Origin: Amycolatopsis sp. EV170708-02-1
GTDB lineage: Bacteria; Actinomycetota; Actinomycetes; Mycobacteriales; Pseudonocardiaceae
Assembly: GCF_022479115.1 (NCBI RefSeq)
Contig: NZ_CP092497.1
Location: 9,548,001-9,612,000 of the forward strand
Length of the DNA: 64,000 bases
Direction of reading: 5' to 3'
The position numbers and the translations under genes are program-made. The first letter of the stretch is position 1, and every line of letters begins with the position of its first letter. The notes below the pieces were generated by a model. The model was not told where the DNA came from. It worked only from the letters and a program-made list of their open reading frames with translations, and did no database searches. Below, in pieces: positions 17,095 to 25,546 of the stretch.

Positions 17095-17451
17095 ATGGTG
17101 CAACCCGGTGGCGGCTTCGACCTGTCGCAGATCATGCAGCAGGCACAGCAGATGCAGCAGAAGCTGGTCGAGGCCCAGGAAGAGCTGGCCAACACGGAGG
17201 TGACCGGTACTTCCGGCGGCGGCCTGGTCACCGCGACCGTGTCCGGCGACAGCCAGCTCAAGTCGCTTTCCATCGACCCCAAGGTGGTCGACCCGGACGA
17301 CGTCGAGACCCTGTCCGACCTGGTCGTCGCGGCGGTCCGGGACGCGTCGGCCAACGCGCAGAAGCTCACCGAGCAGAAGCTCGGCCCGCTCGCCGGCGGC
17401 CTCGGCGGCGGCATGCCGGACCTCGGCGGCTTCCCCGGGCTCGGCGGCTAG
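17095..17451 (+). CDS. ybaB: YbaB/EbfC nucleoid-associated protein
   Basis: A 118-residue YbaB/EbfC protein: an N-terminal Gln-rich helix ([19 protein letters not shown]), a small beta-sheet core ([20 protein letters not shown]), a C-terminal helix and a Gly/Leu-rich tail. These dimers bind DNA non-specifically and are almost always next to recR. AGGAGAGGA precedes the ATG. recR begins one nucleotide after the stop, so the genes are co-transcribed. In many bacteria dnaX lies directly upstream; here four genes separate them. Confidence 0.93.
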   Translation: MVQPGGGFDLSQIMQQAQQMQQKLVEAQEELANTEVTGTSGGGLVTATVSGDSQLKSLSIDPKVVDPDDVETLSDLVVAAVRDASANAQKLTEQKLGPLAGGLGGGMPDLGGFPGLGG

Positions 17452-17452
17452 C

Positions 17453-18049
17453 TTGTACGAGGGTGTCGTCCAGGATCTGATCGACGAGCTCGGGCGGTTG
17501 CCCGGCGTCGGTCCCAAAAGCGCGCAACGGATCGCCTTCCACCTGCTGGCCGCCGATCCCGCGGATATCGCGCGTTTGCAGGAAGTGCTCGGCAAGGTCA
17601 AGGAAGGCGTGCAGTTCTGCGAGGTCTGCGGCAACGTCTCGGAGCAGGAGACCTGCCGGATCTGCCGCGACACCCGCCGCGACCTCACGGTCATCTGCGT
17701 GGTCGAGGAGCCGAAGGACGTGCTCGCGGTCGAGCGGACGCGCGAGTTCAAGGGCCGCTACCACGTGCTCGGCGGCGCGCTGGACCCGTTGTCCGGCATC
17801 GGGCCCGAGCAGCTGCGCATGCGTGAACTGCTCGCCAGGATCGGCGGCGCGGAGATCAGCGAGATCATCATCGCGACCGACCCGAACACCGAAGGCGAGG
17901 CGACCGCGACGTACCTCGTGCGGATGCTGCGCGACTTCCCCGGCCTGACCGTGACGCGGCTGGCGTCGGGGCTGCCGATGGGCGGTGACCTGGAGTTCGC
18001 GGACGAGCTGACGCTGGGGCGCGCCCTCTCCGGACGGCGGGCTCTCTGA
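17453..18049 (+). CDS. recR: Recombination mediator protein RecR
   Basis: A 198-residue RecR, full length for the family. It has an N-terminal helix-hairpin-helix ([20 protein letters not shown]), a C4 zinc finger (C56, C59, C68, C71), a Toprim domain ([10 protein letters not shown] ... [14 protein letters not shown]) and a C-terminal Walker-B-like segment. It acts with RecO and RecF to load RecA on gapped DNA. The start is TTG at 17453, directly after the ybaB stop. A strong palindrome follows two bases after the stop codon. Confidence 0.95.
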   Translation: MYEGVVQDLIDELGRLPGVGPKSAQRIAFHLLAADPADIARLQEVLGKVKEGVQFCEVCGNVSEQETCRICRDTRRDLTVICVVEEPKDVLAVERTREFKGRYHVLGGALDPLSGIGPEQLRMRELLARIGGAEISEIIIATDPNTEGEATATYLVRMLRDFPGLTVTRLASGLPMGGDLEFADELTLGRALSGRRAL

Positions 18050-18050
18050 G

Positions 18051-18108
18051 AAGTACATGAAGGCCCCTTCCTTGCGCCAGGCGCAAGGAAGGGGGCCTTC
18101 ATGTACTT
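18051..18108. terminator. Near-perfect 27-bp hairpin after recR (family D)
   Basis: Left arm 18051-18077 begins AAGTACATGAAGG, right arm 18081-18108 ends CCTTCATGTACTT. The arms pair completely except for one bulged G, around a CAG loop. It starts one base after the recR stop. The TGAAGG...CCTTCA core is shared with hairpins at 16098, 31897, 38362 and 55984. There is no U-run, so termination would rest on the stem alone. Confidence 0.8.
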
Positions 18109-18200
18109 GGGCCGCGACACGGTCGTCGGGCTAGCCGGCGCTAGAAGGTCCCGATGCAAGGAACGGCCCGTTCATAGCGTTCAGAAGCGAGCGAGAAGCG

Positions 18201-19313
18201 TCAGCAGTAACCCAGCCGGGCGAGCGTGTCGACGATGATCTCCGACGGGTGGAACTTGTCGACCCAGGACTCGCCACGGCGGTTCTGGTAGGTGTCGAGG
18301 AAGTTCTGCAGCTTGTCCCCACGCATCTCGGTCAGCACGACGGTCTCGCCGAGGTGCTGCGGCGTCTCGGTGCGCTCGCGGTGCACGGCGCACGGCAGGC
18401 CGAGGTAGTAGCACTCGGCCGACAGGCCGCCCGAGTCGGTGACGACGTACTCGGCGCGCGCGACCAGCGGCAGGAACTTCAGGTACCGCATCTTCGGCTG
18501 GATGATGAAGTTCTTCTCGTCGAACAGGTTCGCCAGCCCCAGCGAGCGGATCTTCTCGCGCTCGGGCGCGCCCGCCATGTAGAGGATCGGCATCTGCTTG
18601 CTCTGCTCGCGCAGGATCTCCAGTGCCTCGCGGTACTTGTCCGCGCGCGAGACCAGCTCGAAGCGGTGCAGGGTGGCGAGGCCGAACTTCTCCGGCAGGC
18701 CCTCGACGTCGAGCGGACCGTTGATGGCCATCCGCATGGCGTCGATCGCGGTGTTCGCCTCGGTGTCGACGACGACGCCGCGGGCGTTGCGGAGGTTGTT
18801 CACCTCACGCGCACTGGGCGCGAAGTGCATGTCGACGATCTTCGCGGCGATCTTCCGGTTCAGCTCCTCCGGCAGCGGCGACATGATGCTGCCCGATCGC
18901 GCGCCCGCCTCGACGTGCCCGACCCGCGACTTGAGGATCCGCTTCCCGATGAGCGAGCCGTACGGCGTGGTGAAGGTGTCGCCGTGCACCAGCACCAGCG
19001 GCGGACGCCCGTCCTCGACCAGCGCGGCCTTCAGCTCGGCCCGGCGGCTCCACGCGGTCCGCAGCACCTGCGCGGCCCAGCCCGGCACCTGCGCGGGCGA
19101 CTCCAGGTTGTGCGCCTTCTCCTTCGGCACGAGCCAGACGTCGGGCTCCGGGAGGTTCAGGTCGGCGAGAACGTCCGAGACCTCGTCGACGTGCTGCGCG
19201 GTGAACCAGATCTTCGGCCGGACCCCGCGTTCGAGGATGCCGTGGTAGACCGGCGCGATTTTGATCAGTTCCGCCGTGGTGCCGAGAATGAAGGAAATCA
19301 CCGGAAGAGCCAT
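18201..19313 (-). CDS. UDP-N-acetylglucosamine 2-epimerase-family protein
   Basis: A 370-residue GT-B-fold protein of the WecB group. Family landmarks are visible: VHGDTFTTPYGS (catalytic Asp), VGHVEAGARSG (Glu), PEELNRKI (Glu), LATLHRFEL (His) and VTDSGGLSAECYYLG for UDP binding. WecB interconverts UDP-GlcNAc and UDP-ManNAc. Sequence around GHR is altered to LHR, so the sugar may differ. It is divergent, with a 61-bp gap, from a GT2 gene and is probably part of the surface-glycan locus. Confidence 0.85.
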   Translation of the reverse strand: MALPVISFILGTTAELIKIAPVYHGILERGVRPKIWFTAQHVDEVSDVLADLNLPEPDVWLVPKEKAHNLESPAQVPGWAAQVLRTAWSRRAELKAALVEDGRPPLVLVHGDTFTTPYGSLIGKRILKSRVGHVEAGARSGSIMSPLPEELNRKIAAKIVDMHFAPSAREVNNLRNARGVVVDTEANTAIDAMRMAINGPLDVEGLPEKFGLATLHRFELVSRADKYREALEILREQSKQMPILYMAGAPEREKIRSLGLANLFDEKNFIIQPKMRYLKFLPLVARAEYVVTDSGGLSAECYYLGLPCAVHRERTETPQHLGETVVLTEMRGDKLQNFLDTYQNRRGESWVDKFHPSEIIVDTLARLGYC

Positions 19314-19374
19314 TCTGTCGGGGTCTGCGGTGCCCGAAGGATACTGGTGGGCCGCGCAAGGTAGCCTCGCCGGG

Positions 19375-20391
19375 GTGAGTGCGAATTCGCTCCTCCCAGC
19401 CCTGTCCGTCGTGATCCCGGTCTACAACGAGCAGGACTGGATCGACCGCAGTGTCGGCGCGCTGATCGCGTCGGCACAGGTGGCGAACTGGCCGGTCGAG
19501 GTCGTCGTGGTCGACGACGGCAGCACCGACGGCACCGGCGCCAAGCTCGCCAAGCTGCAGGAGCTGTACGGCATCACCGTCCTCACCCAGCCGAACAGCG
19601 GCCGGTTCGAGGCCCGCCGCGCGGGGATCGCGAAGGCGTCGGGGCGGCAGATCCTGCTGCTCGACAGCCGCGTGATCGTGGACTCCGGTTCGCTCACCTT
19701 CCTCCGCGACCAGCTCGTCGACCACCCCGAGCGCACGGTGTGGAACGGTCACATCAACGTCGCGTCCGAACACAATCCGTACGCGGGATTCATGGCCGGG
19801 CTGGTCAAGATCCCGTGGCGCCGTTATTGCGCGAACCCGAGGTTGATGTCGTTCGGTATCGACGAGTTCGACGTCTTCCCGAAAGGCACCGGATTCTTTT
19901 CCGCGCCGAAGGACGTTCTCGAGGATTCGTCCAACGCGTTCGAGTCGCTCTTCGAAGACGTCCGTTTCGCCAGTGACGACACGGGAGTTCTGCGCTGGAT
20001 CGCGGAACGCCACCGCATCTTCCTCGCCCCGGACTTCTCCGCGACCTACCACGGCCGCGATTCGTTCAAGAAGTTCGTCGGGCAGTCGTATTTCCGTGGC
20101 ACCACGTTCGTCGATTCGTATCTCGCGTCGCCAGGGCCCGCGCGCAACGGCCTGTTCGCCGCGATGGCCGTCGGCGTGCTCGGCCTCGGCGTCGCCGCGA
20201 AGCGCCCGAAAACCGCCGTCGCGCTGGCCGCCGCGGGGTCGACGGCCGCCGGGTTCGCGGTGACGAAGTTCGGCGCGACCAAGGCCGAGGCCAAGGCCGT
20301 CGCCCAGCTCACCCCGGTCTTCGCCGCCGGTTTCGGGGCCGGGGCGCTCCGCGGCCTGTTCATGGCGCTGCGGGCCCGGCTGCGTAAATGA
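19375..20391 (+). CDS. Family 2 glycosyltransferase with C-terminal membrane segments
   Basis: A 338-residue GT2 enzyme: LSVVIPVYNEQ (about 9-19), VVVVDDGSTDGTG (about 42-54), and LLLDSRVIVDSG where most relatives have a D-x-D metal motif. The last 80 residues include two Ala/Gly-rich hydrophobic stretches that could anchor it in the membrane. The GTG at 19375 is preceded by TAGCCT with a 7-nt gap, a leaderless-type promoter. The flippase gene starts within its stop (ATGA). Donor sugar unknown. Confidence 0.82.
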   Translation: MSANSLLPALSVVIPVYNEQDWIDRSVGALIASAQVANWPVEVVVVDDGSTDGTGAKLAKLQELYGITVLTQPNSGRFEARRAGIAKASGRQILLLDSRVIVDSGSLTFLRDQLVDHPERTVWNGHINVASEHNPYAGFMAGLVKIPWRRYCANPRLMSFGIDEFDVFPKGTGFFSAPKDVLEDSSNAFESLFEDVRFASDDTGVLRWIAERHRIFLAPDFSATYHGRDSFKKFVGQSYFRGTTFVDSYLASPGPARNGLFAAMAVGVLGLGVAAKRPKTAVALAAAGSTAAGFAVTKFGATKAEAKAVAQLTPVFAAGFGAGALRGLFMALRARLRK

Positions 20392-21686
20392 GCACCAAGG
20401 TGAGCAGCGAAAAACTGGCCAAGGACACCGGGAAATCCGCCGGTCGTATCGGTGTCTACCTGCTGATCGCCATCGCGCTCGGCTACGTCCTCACCGTGGT
20501 CTGGGGCCGGACGCTGTCGCCTGCCGACAACGCCGTCCTGTTCTCCTTCTGGGGCATGCTGATGGGGCTGGGCGCCGCCCTGTCCCCGCTCGAACAGGAG
20601 ATCTCGCGCCAGTCCGCGCACGCCGCGCTCGAAGGCCGCAAGGCGGGCCGTCCCGCGGTGATCGCCTTCGTCACCAGCCTGGTCGCGGTCGCCGTCGCGG
20701 CGCTGTTCACGCTGATCCCGGCGGTGACCGGCAAGGTCTACGGCGGCCAGTTCGCGCTCGCCGTGATCGTGCTCGCGGGCGGGCTGTCGTTCGCCTTCCA
20801 GTTCGCCGCGCGCGGTCTGCTGATCGGCCAGGACCACGTCCGGTCCTACTCGTGGCTGATCCTGGTCGAGGCCGCGGTGCGGATCCTCGTGGTCGCCGCG
20901 CTGGTGGTCGCCGGGCTCACCCAGCTGTACTGGTTCGCCATCGCCGCCGCGACCGGCTCGTTCGCCTGGCTGCTGTTCGCCCGCGGCGCCGCCAAGCTGG
21001 TGGACCCGAAGCTCGAAGCCGACGTGCCCGCGAAGCCGGTCGTCACGAACATGCTGATGCTGCTGGCGGGCGCGGGGCTCACCGCCAGCGTCATCACCGG
21101 CTACCCGGCGCTGGTCAGCCTGCTCGCGCCCGGCGGTGACAAGGACGCGCTCGGCGTGCTCTTCCTCGCCCTGTTCGTGGCCAGGACGCCGCTGACGCTG
21201 ATGGCGCCGGTCCAGGCCCTCGCGGTCCCGACCGTGGTGCGCCTGTCCAGCACCGAGGAGGGCAAGCACCGGCTGCGGAAGCTGCTTGCGCTCGGGTCGA
21301 TGGGGGCATTGGCGCTCGGGGCGCTCGGCGCGCTGATCGGCTGGCTGATCGGCCCGTGGGTGGTGCGCCTGGTCTACGGCGCCAATAACGATCCCGAGGC
21401 CTGGTGGATGGCCGGGCTGGTCTGGTCGTCGGTGCTGCTGGCCGCGATGCAGCTGCTCGCCGCCGTCCTCGTCGCGCAGGCCAAGGCCACGAAGGTGCTG
21501 ATCACCTGGGCCGCCGTGGTCGTCGCGACCGCGCTGGTCCTGTTGTTCTTCCCCGGCGACACGGTCGTGCGCGCCGTGGTCGGGCTCGCCGCCGGACCGA
21601 CCGTCGGGCTGCTGGTCGTGATGGCGTTCGTGGTGCGCGGCACGCCCGAGCCGGGCAACGCACGACCATCCGAAACGTCTCGATAG
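20388..21686 (+). CDS. Polysaccharide flippase-like (MOP superfamily) membrane protein
   Basis: A 432-residue protein with about twelve membrane helices. Short charged loops and pairs of helices, for example LIAIALGYVLTVVWGRTLSP and NMLMLLAGAGLTASVITGYP, are as in Wzx/MurJ-type lipid-linked glycan flippases. Translational coupling to the upstream GT2 (4-bp overlap) and the glycosyltransferase genes downstream support export of a surface polysaccharide or lipid-linked sugar. Identification rests on topology and context rather than a diagnostic motif. Confidence 0.75.
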   Translation: MSTKVSSEKLAKDTGKSAGRIGVYLLIAIALGYVLTVVWGRTLSPADNAVLFSFWGMLMGLGAALSPLEQEISRQSAHAALEGRKAGRPAVIAFVTSLVAVAVAALFTLIPAVTGKVYGGQFALAVIVLAGGLSFAFQFAARGLLIGQDHVRSYSWLILVEAAVRILVVAALVVAGLTQLYWFAIAAATGSFAWLLFARGAAKLVDPKLEADVPAKPVVTNMLMLLAGAGLTASVITGYPALVSLLAPGGDKDALGVLFLALFVARTPLTLMAPVQALAVPTVVRLSSTEEGKHRLRKLLALGSMGALALGALGALIGWLIGPWVVRLVYGANNDPEAWWMAGLVWSSVLLAAMQLLAAVLVAQAKATKVLITWAAVVVATALVLLFFPGDTVVRAVVGLAAGPTVGLLVVMAFVVRGTPEPGNARPSETSR

Positions 21687-21758
21687 TGTGGCCGCGCCAT
21701 CGCGCGCCGCGAACGGGGTGGCGTTCCTAACGCCGAATAGGGTTGGACAGCGAATTCG

Positions 21759-23735
21759 ATGAACGTTCTTTTGGTCTTGCTGGCGTTCTGGCTGCCGGGG
21801 CTCGTCTTCGGCGCCGCGATCAGGCTGCGCGGCTGGACCCTCGCCGCCGCGGCCCCGCTGCTCACCTTCGGCCTCGTCGCCATCGGCATCCCGATCCTCG
21901 GCCGCTTCGGCATCCGCTGGACGATGCTGAACGTCGGCCTGTGGGTGCTGCTGCTGTCCGTCGTCGGGTTCGCCCTCTCGTTCCTCGTGCTCCGCTTCAC
22001 CGCGAAGCGGCACCCGGACTGGGCCGAGGACGAAGACGACGACGAGTCGAAGCGTTCCCTTCGCGATCACCTGCTGATCGGTGCCGGTGTCCTGGTCGGA
22101 CTCGGCGTCGGCACGGTGACCTTCCTGCGCGGCTCGCATTCACTGGAGAACGTCCAGCAGGGCTGGGACGCCCCGTTCCACGGCAACCTGGTGCGCTGGA
22201 TCGCCGAACACGGCGACGCGCGCGCGTCGACCGTCGGCACCATCGCGAACCTGCCGAACCAGCACGACTACTTCTACCCGGACACCTACCACGCGCTGCT
22301 CGCCCTGGTCTTCGGCAAGGGCGGCCTGACGATGATGCCGACGCTGAACCTGGCGGCGCTCATGGTCGTGCTGACCGTCCCGGTCGGGGTCGCGGCGATG
22401 TGCCGCGCCTGGCGGATGCCGGTCCTCGCGACCGCGGCCGCGGCGGCCGTGTCCACCTGGTTCACCGCGTTCCCGTACGACTCGCTGTGGCGCGGCCCGC
22501 TGTGGCCGTACGTCGCCGGGGTGGCGCTCGTGCCCGCGATGCTCGCGCTCGCCCGCCTGCTGCTCAAGCCGAACGGCGTCGCCGGACCGCTCGCGATCGG
22601 CGTCGGTGTCGCCGGGCTGGCCGGCCTGCACACCAGCCTGATCTTCGTGATCATGGTCTACTTCCTGCTGATCCTGCTCGCGGTGCTGTTCCGCTTCGAG
22701 AAGATCGGCTGGCGCCGCAGCGCCGCCTCGCTGGTGGCCACGATCGTGATGGCGGTCGTACTCGGCGTGCCTCAGGTCCTTCCGGCGCTCTACAACGCCG
22801 GCGGCGTGACCAGCGCGTTCTGGGCCTCGGAGACCAGCGTGTCCGGCGCGCTCGGGCAGACGATCACGTTCTCGCCGATGGCGTCGTTCCCCCAGTGGTG
22901 GATCGGCATCCCGGCGATCATCGGCGTGTTCTTCCTGGTCAAGCACCGGCGGATGCTCTGGATGGTCGGCGCGTACGTCGTGCTCGGCGGCCTGTTCGCC
23001 GCGACGATCTCGCTGGAGACCCCGCTCATCCACACCCTGACCGGCGTGTTCTACAACGACCACTGGCGCATCGGCGCGCTCGTGCCGCTGGCCGGCGCCG
23101 TCGCGTTCGGCGAGTTCGTGCACACCGCGTCGGGCAAGTTCGCCGAGAAGCTCGGCCGGCGCAAACCGAACCTGAACCCGGTCACCGCGGCCATCGCGGG
23201 CGCGCTGGTGGTCGGCCTGGTGGTCACCGTGCTGAGCCGGGGCGGCTACATCGGCCGCAACTCCGCGCGGCTCGCGATGAACTACGGCGAGGGTCCCTCG
23301 GTCAGCAAGGGCGAGGAAGAGGCCTACGCCTGGCTCGGGAAGCACGTCGTGCCGGGCGAGCGCGTGATGAACGACAAGGCCGACGGCTCGGTGTGGATGT
23401 ACGCCCTCGCGGGGGTCCAGCCGGTCGAGTGGACCAACTACGGCGCCGAGTTCACCACCAAGCCCGGCTGGCTCAGCGTGTTCCTCAACGACATCAACCG
23501 CGATCCGCGGGTGCGCGAGGCGCTCACCGACCTCAAGGTGCGCTACGTGCTGGTCGGCAAGGGCAAGGTGGCCCCCAACGCGCAGTCCGCGGTGGGTCTC
23601 CAGCGGCTCGACATCACTCCGGGTTTCAAACGCGTCTTCCACAACCTCGACGCGTCGGTTTACGAAATCGAAGGTCAGCAAGGTGTGGTCGCCGACGGCG
23701 CCCCCGCCGGGTCCGACACCGCTCACGGCCAGTAA
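21759..23735 (+). CDS. Large polytopic membrane protein, DUF6541/GT-C-like
   Basis: A 658-residue integral membrane protein with at least ten helices in the first 500 residues and a soluble C-terminal region (about 500-658). The first outer loop holds LENVQQGWDAPFHGNLVRWI, with acidic and His residues placed as in GT-C glycosyltransferases that use lipid-phosphate sugars. It resembles the DUF6541 group of actinobacterial membrane glycosyltransferases. It sits between a flippase and a dolichol-phosphate-mannose-synthase-like GT2, which could supply its donor. Long open frames on both other strands are G+C artefacts. Confidence 0.72.
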   Translation: MNVLLVLLAFWLPGLVFGAAIRLRGWTLAAAAPLLTFGLVAIGIPILGRFGIRWTMLNVGLWVLLLSVVGFALSFLVLRFTAKRHPDWAEDEDDDESKRSLRDHLLIGAGVLVGLGVGTVTFLRGSHSLENVQQGWDAPFHGNLVRWIAEHGDARASTVGTIANLPNQHDYFYPDTYHALLALVFGKGGLTMMPTLNLAALMVVLTVPVGVAAMCRAWRMPVLATAAAAAVSTWFTAFPYDSLWRGPLWPYVAGVALVPAMLALARLLLKPNGVAGPLAIGVGVAGLAGLHTSLIFVIMVYFLLILLAVLFRFEKIGWRRSAASLVATIVMAVVLGVPQVLPALYNAGGVTSAFWASETSVSGALGQTITFSPMASFPQWWIGIPAIIGVFFLVKHRRMLWMVGAYVVLGGLFAATISLETPLIHTLTGVFYNDHWRIGALVPLAGAVAFGEFVHTASGKFAEKLGRRKPNLNPVTAAIAGALVVGLVVTVLSRGGYIGRNSARLAMNYGEGPSVSKGEEEAYAWLGKHVVPGERVMNDKADGSVWMYALAGVQPVEWTNYGAEFTTKPGWLSVFLNDINRDPRVREALTDLKVRYVLVGKGKVAPNAQSAVGLQRLDITPGFKRVFHNLDASVYEIEGQQGVVADGAPAGSDTAHGQ

Positions 23736-23752
23736 GAAGATAGAGTGATCCA

Positions 23753-24496
23753 GTGTCCAGTACGTCCGTGACCACCCGTCGCGTACTCATCGTGATGCCT
23801 GCCTTGAACGAGCAGGCCAGTGTCGGCGCGGTCATTTCCCAGGTCAAGCAGTCCTTGCCCGGCATGGACGTGCTGGTGGTCGACGACGGCTCGTCCGACG
23901 ACACGGCCAAGCTCGCCCGCGCGGCGGGCGCGGAGGTGGCCCGTCTGGCGGTGAACCTCGGCGTCGGCGGGGCCATGCGCACCGGCTTCCGGTACGCGGC
24001 CGCCCGCGGCTACGACGTCGTCGTCCAGGTGGACGCGGACGGTCAGCACGATCCCGACGAGGTCGCCGCCCTGCTGGACGCGCTCGACGACGCCGACATC
24101 GCGATCGGCTCGCGGTTCGCGGGCAAGGGTTCGTACAAGGCGAGCGGCCCCCGGAAATACGCGATGGTCGCGCTCTCGGTCGTTTTCTCCCGGCTCGGGA
24201 AGACCAAGCTCACCGACGTGACCTCAGGGTTCAAGGCGATGGGCCCGCGCGCGATCAAACTGTTCGCCGCGTACTACCCGGCCGAATACCTCGGCGACAC
24301 GGTCGAATCGCTGGTGCTGGCGATCCGCGCCGAACTGAAGATCAAGGAAATCCCGGTGATCATGCGGGAACGGGCGGGCGGGACGCCGAGCCATTCACCG
24401 GTGAAATCGGCCGTCTACCTCGGCCGCGCCGGACTCGCCCTGCTGCTGGCGCTGGTGCGCCGCCGCCCCGCCGTCGACTCGTCGGATTCGGCGTAG
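23753..24496 (+). CDS. DPM1-like family 2 glycosyltransferase
   Basis: A 247-residue GT2 of the polyprenol-phosphate sugar synthase type: VLIVMPALNEQ (about 11-21), LVVDDGSSDDTA (about 41-52), VQVDADGQHDP (D-x-D, about 90-100), and the family segment VTSGFKAMGPRA. Such enzymes move mannose or glucose onto a polyprenyl phosphate at the inner membrane face. A TAGAGT box lies 6 nt before the GTG start, suggesting leaderless expression. DUF2304 follows 12 bp downstream, a very common partner. Confidence 0.88.
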   Translation: MSSTSVTTRRVLIVMPALNEQASVGAVISQVKQSLPGMDVLVVDDGSSDDTAKLARAAGAEVARLAVNLGVGGAMRTGFRYAAARGYDVVVQVDADGQHDPDEVAALLDALDDADIAIGSRFAGKGSYKASGPRKYAMVALSVVFSRLGKTKLTDVTSGFKAMGPRAIKLFAAYYPAEYLGDTVESLVLAIRAELKIKEIPVIMRERAGGTPSHSPVKSAVYLGRAGLALLLALVRRRPAVDSSDSA

Positions 24497-24508
24497 AAGG
24501 AGCTGATT

Positions 24509-24946
24509 ATGGACGGCTGGCGCGTTCTCAGCATCGTCGTCGCCTGTCTGGTGCTGTTCGTCGTCCTCGAGATGATGCGGCGGCGGAAACTGCGCGAGAA
24601 GTACGCGGGTGTGTGGCTCGTCCTCGCCATCGGCGTGATGGTGCTCGCGCTCGTTCCGCAGGCCGCCGACTTCATGGCGCGGATAACCGGCGTGCAGACG
24701 CCGTCGAACTTCGTATTCCTCTTGGCCGGTGTCGTGCTGGCGCTGGTCGCTTTGCATTTGTCGACCGAGGTCGGTCACCTCGAAGAAGAGGTCCGGACCT
24801 CCGTCGAGGAGATCGCGCTGCTCCGCTGCGAACTCGCCGACGCCCAGCGTGACCTGGAAGAACGCGTCGCGGCCCTCGAAGCCAAGACCGCGGCTCCCGA
24901 CAACGTCGACGGGCTCCCCGAAGTGAGCCCCGCACGCGCACGCTGA
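24509..24946 (+). CDS. DUF2304 membrane protein
   Basis: A 145-residue protein with three hydrophobic helices (about 4-20, 33-50, 68-87), then a cytoplasmic coiled coil (LEEEVRTSVEEIALLRCELADAQ, split here across residues 93-128) and a short tail. DUF2304 proteins nearly always follow DPM1-like GT2 genes, as here, and probably anchor or assist them. AAGGAG precedes the ATG. It ends the glycan gene cluster. Confidence 0.82.
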   Translation: MDGWRVLSIVVACLVLFVVLEMMRRRKLREKYAGVWLVLAIGVMVLALVPQAADFMARITGVQTPSNFVFLLAGVVLALVALHLSTEVGHLEEEVRTSVEEIALLRCELADAQRDLEERVAALEAKTAAPDNVDGLPEVSPARAR

Positions 24947-24975
24947 TCGACGCCCTTTTCGCGGCCCCGCCGAGG

Positions 24976-25491
24976 TTGGGAGCCGTCCGCGTGCTCGCCG
25001 TCGACGGTCCTTCCGGCTCCGGGAAGTCCACGCTGGCCGGGAAGATCGTGGCCGAACTGGCCGGTCGCGGTGCCCGGGTGGCGCTGGTGAGCACCGACGA
25101 GTTCGCCACCTGGGACGAACCCGTTTCGTGGTGGCCGCGGCTGGAGACCGGCGTGCTGGAACCGCTGCGCGCGGGCAGGCCAGGGCGCTATCGGCGAGTG
25201 GACTGGTCCAGTGGCGGCCCGCTGCCTGGTGCAGAGGTCGAGATCCCCGTCCCCGAGGTCCTGGTGCTGGAAGGCGTTTCCAGTGGCCGCGCGCGGATGC
25301 GGCCCTCGTTGTCCCTGCTGACCTGGCTCGACGGCGGCAGCGAGGCCGAACGTCTCGACCGCGCCGCCGAGCGGGACGGCGAAGGGTCCCGGGCGGACCT
25401 GCGGCGCTGGCAGCTGTTCGAACGAGGGTGGTTCGCCGTCGATGGGACCCGGGCGGCGGCGGATCGTGTGGTCCCGTCTCGTGAGTGGTAA
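24976..25491 (+). CDS. Uridine kinase-like P-loop protein (start uncertain)
   Basis: A protein of at least 171 residues with Walker A GPSGSGKST (11-19) and STDEFATWDEP near 40, resembling actinobacterial uridine kinase-like NTPases that phosphorylate a small metabolite. TTG at 24976 is the first acceptable start, but the frame stays open upstream and LIDALFAAPPRLG before it looks like family sequence. A CTG at 24943 overlapping the DUF2304 stop may be the true start. The last codons (VPSREW and stop) are part of the palindrome at 25471-25530. The substrate is unknown. Confidence 0.7.
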   Translation: MGAVRVLAVDGPSGSGKSTLAGKIVAELAGRGARVALVSTDEFATWDEPVSWWPRLETGVLEPLRAGRPGRYRRVDWSSGGPLPGAEVEIPVPEVLVLEGVSSGRARMRPSLSLLTWLDGGSEAERLDRAAERDGEGSRADLRRWQLFERGWFAVDGTRAAADRVVPSREW

Positions 25492-25530
25492 GGACGGTTA
25501 GAACCGTCGTTACCACTCACGAGACGGGAC
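25471..25530. repeat. 29-bp stem hairpin containing a stop codon (family B, copy 1)
   Basis: The arms 25471-25499 and 25502-25530 pair at 28 of 29 positions (one G/G mismatch), with core GTGAGTGGTAA...TTACCACTCAC and inner GACGGTT/AACCGTC. The TAA stop of the kinase-like gene is inside the left arm, so the gene's last seven codons belong to the palindrome. Sister copies are at 31980-32031 and 62766-62807. It should act as a terminator. Confidence 0.85.
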
Positions 25531-25546
25531 CGAGACGGCCGCTTCG

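Noticed and set aside
20046..22139. 697-codon frame opposite the GT2 and flippase genes
   Set aside because: Low-complexity Arg/Gln/Asp/His-rich product, spanning three real genes on the other strand.
21743..23743. 666-codon frame on the same strand as the 658-residue membrane protein
   Set aside because: Alternative frame of the same DNA with an Arg-rich product; the other frame has clear membrane helices.
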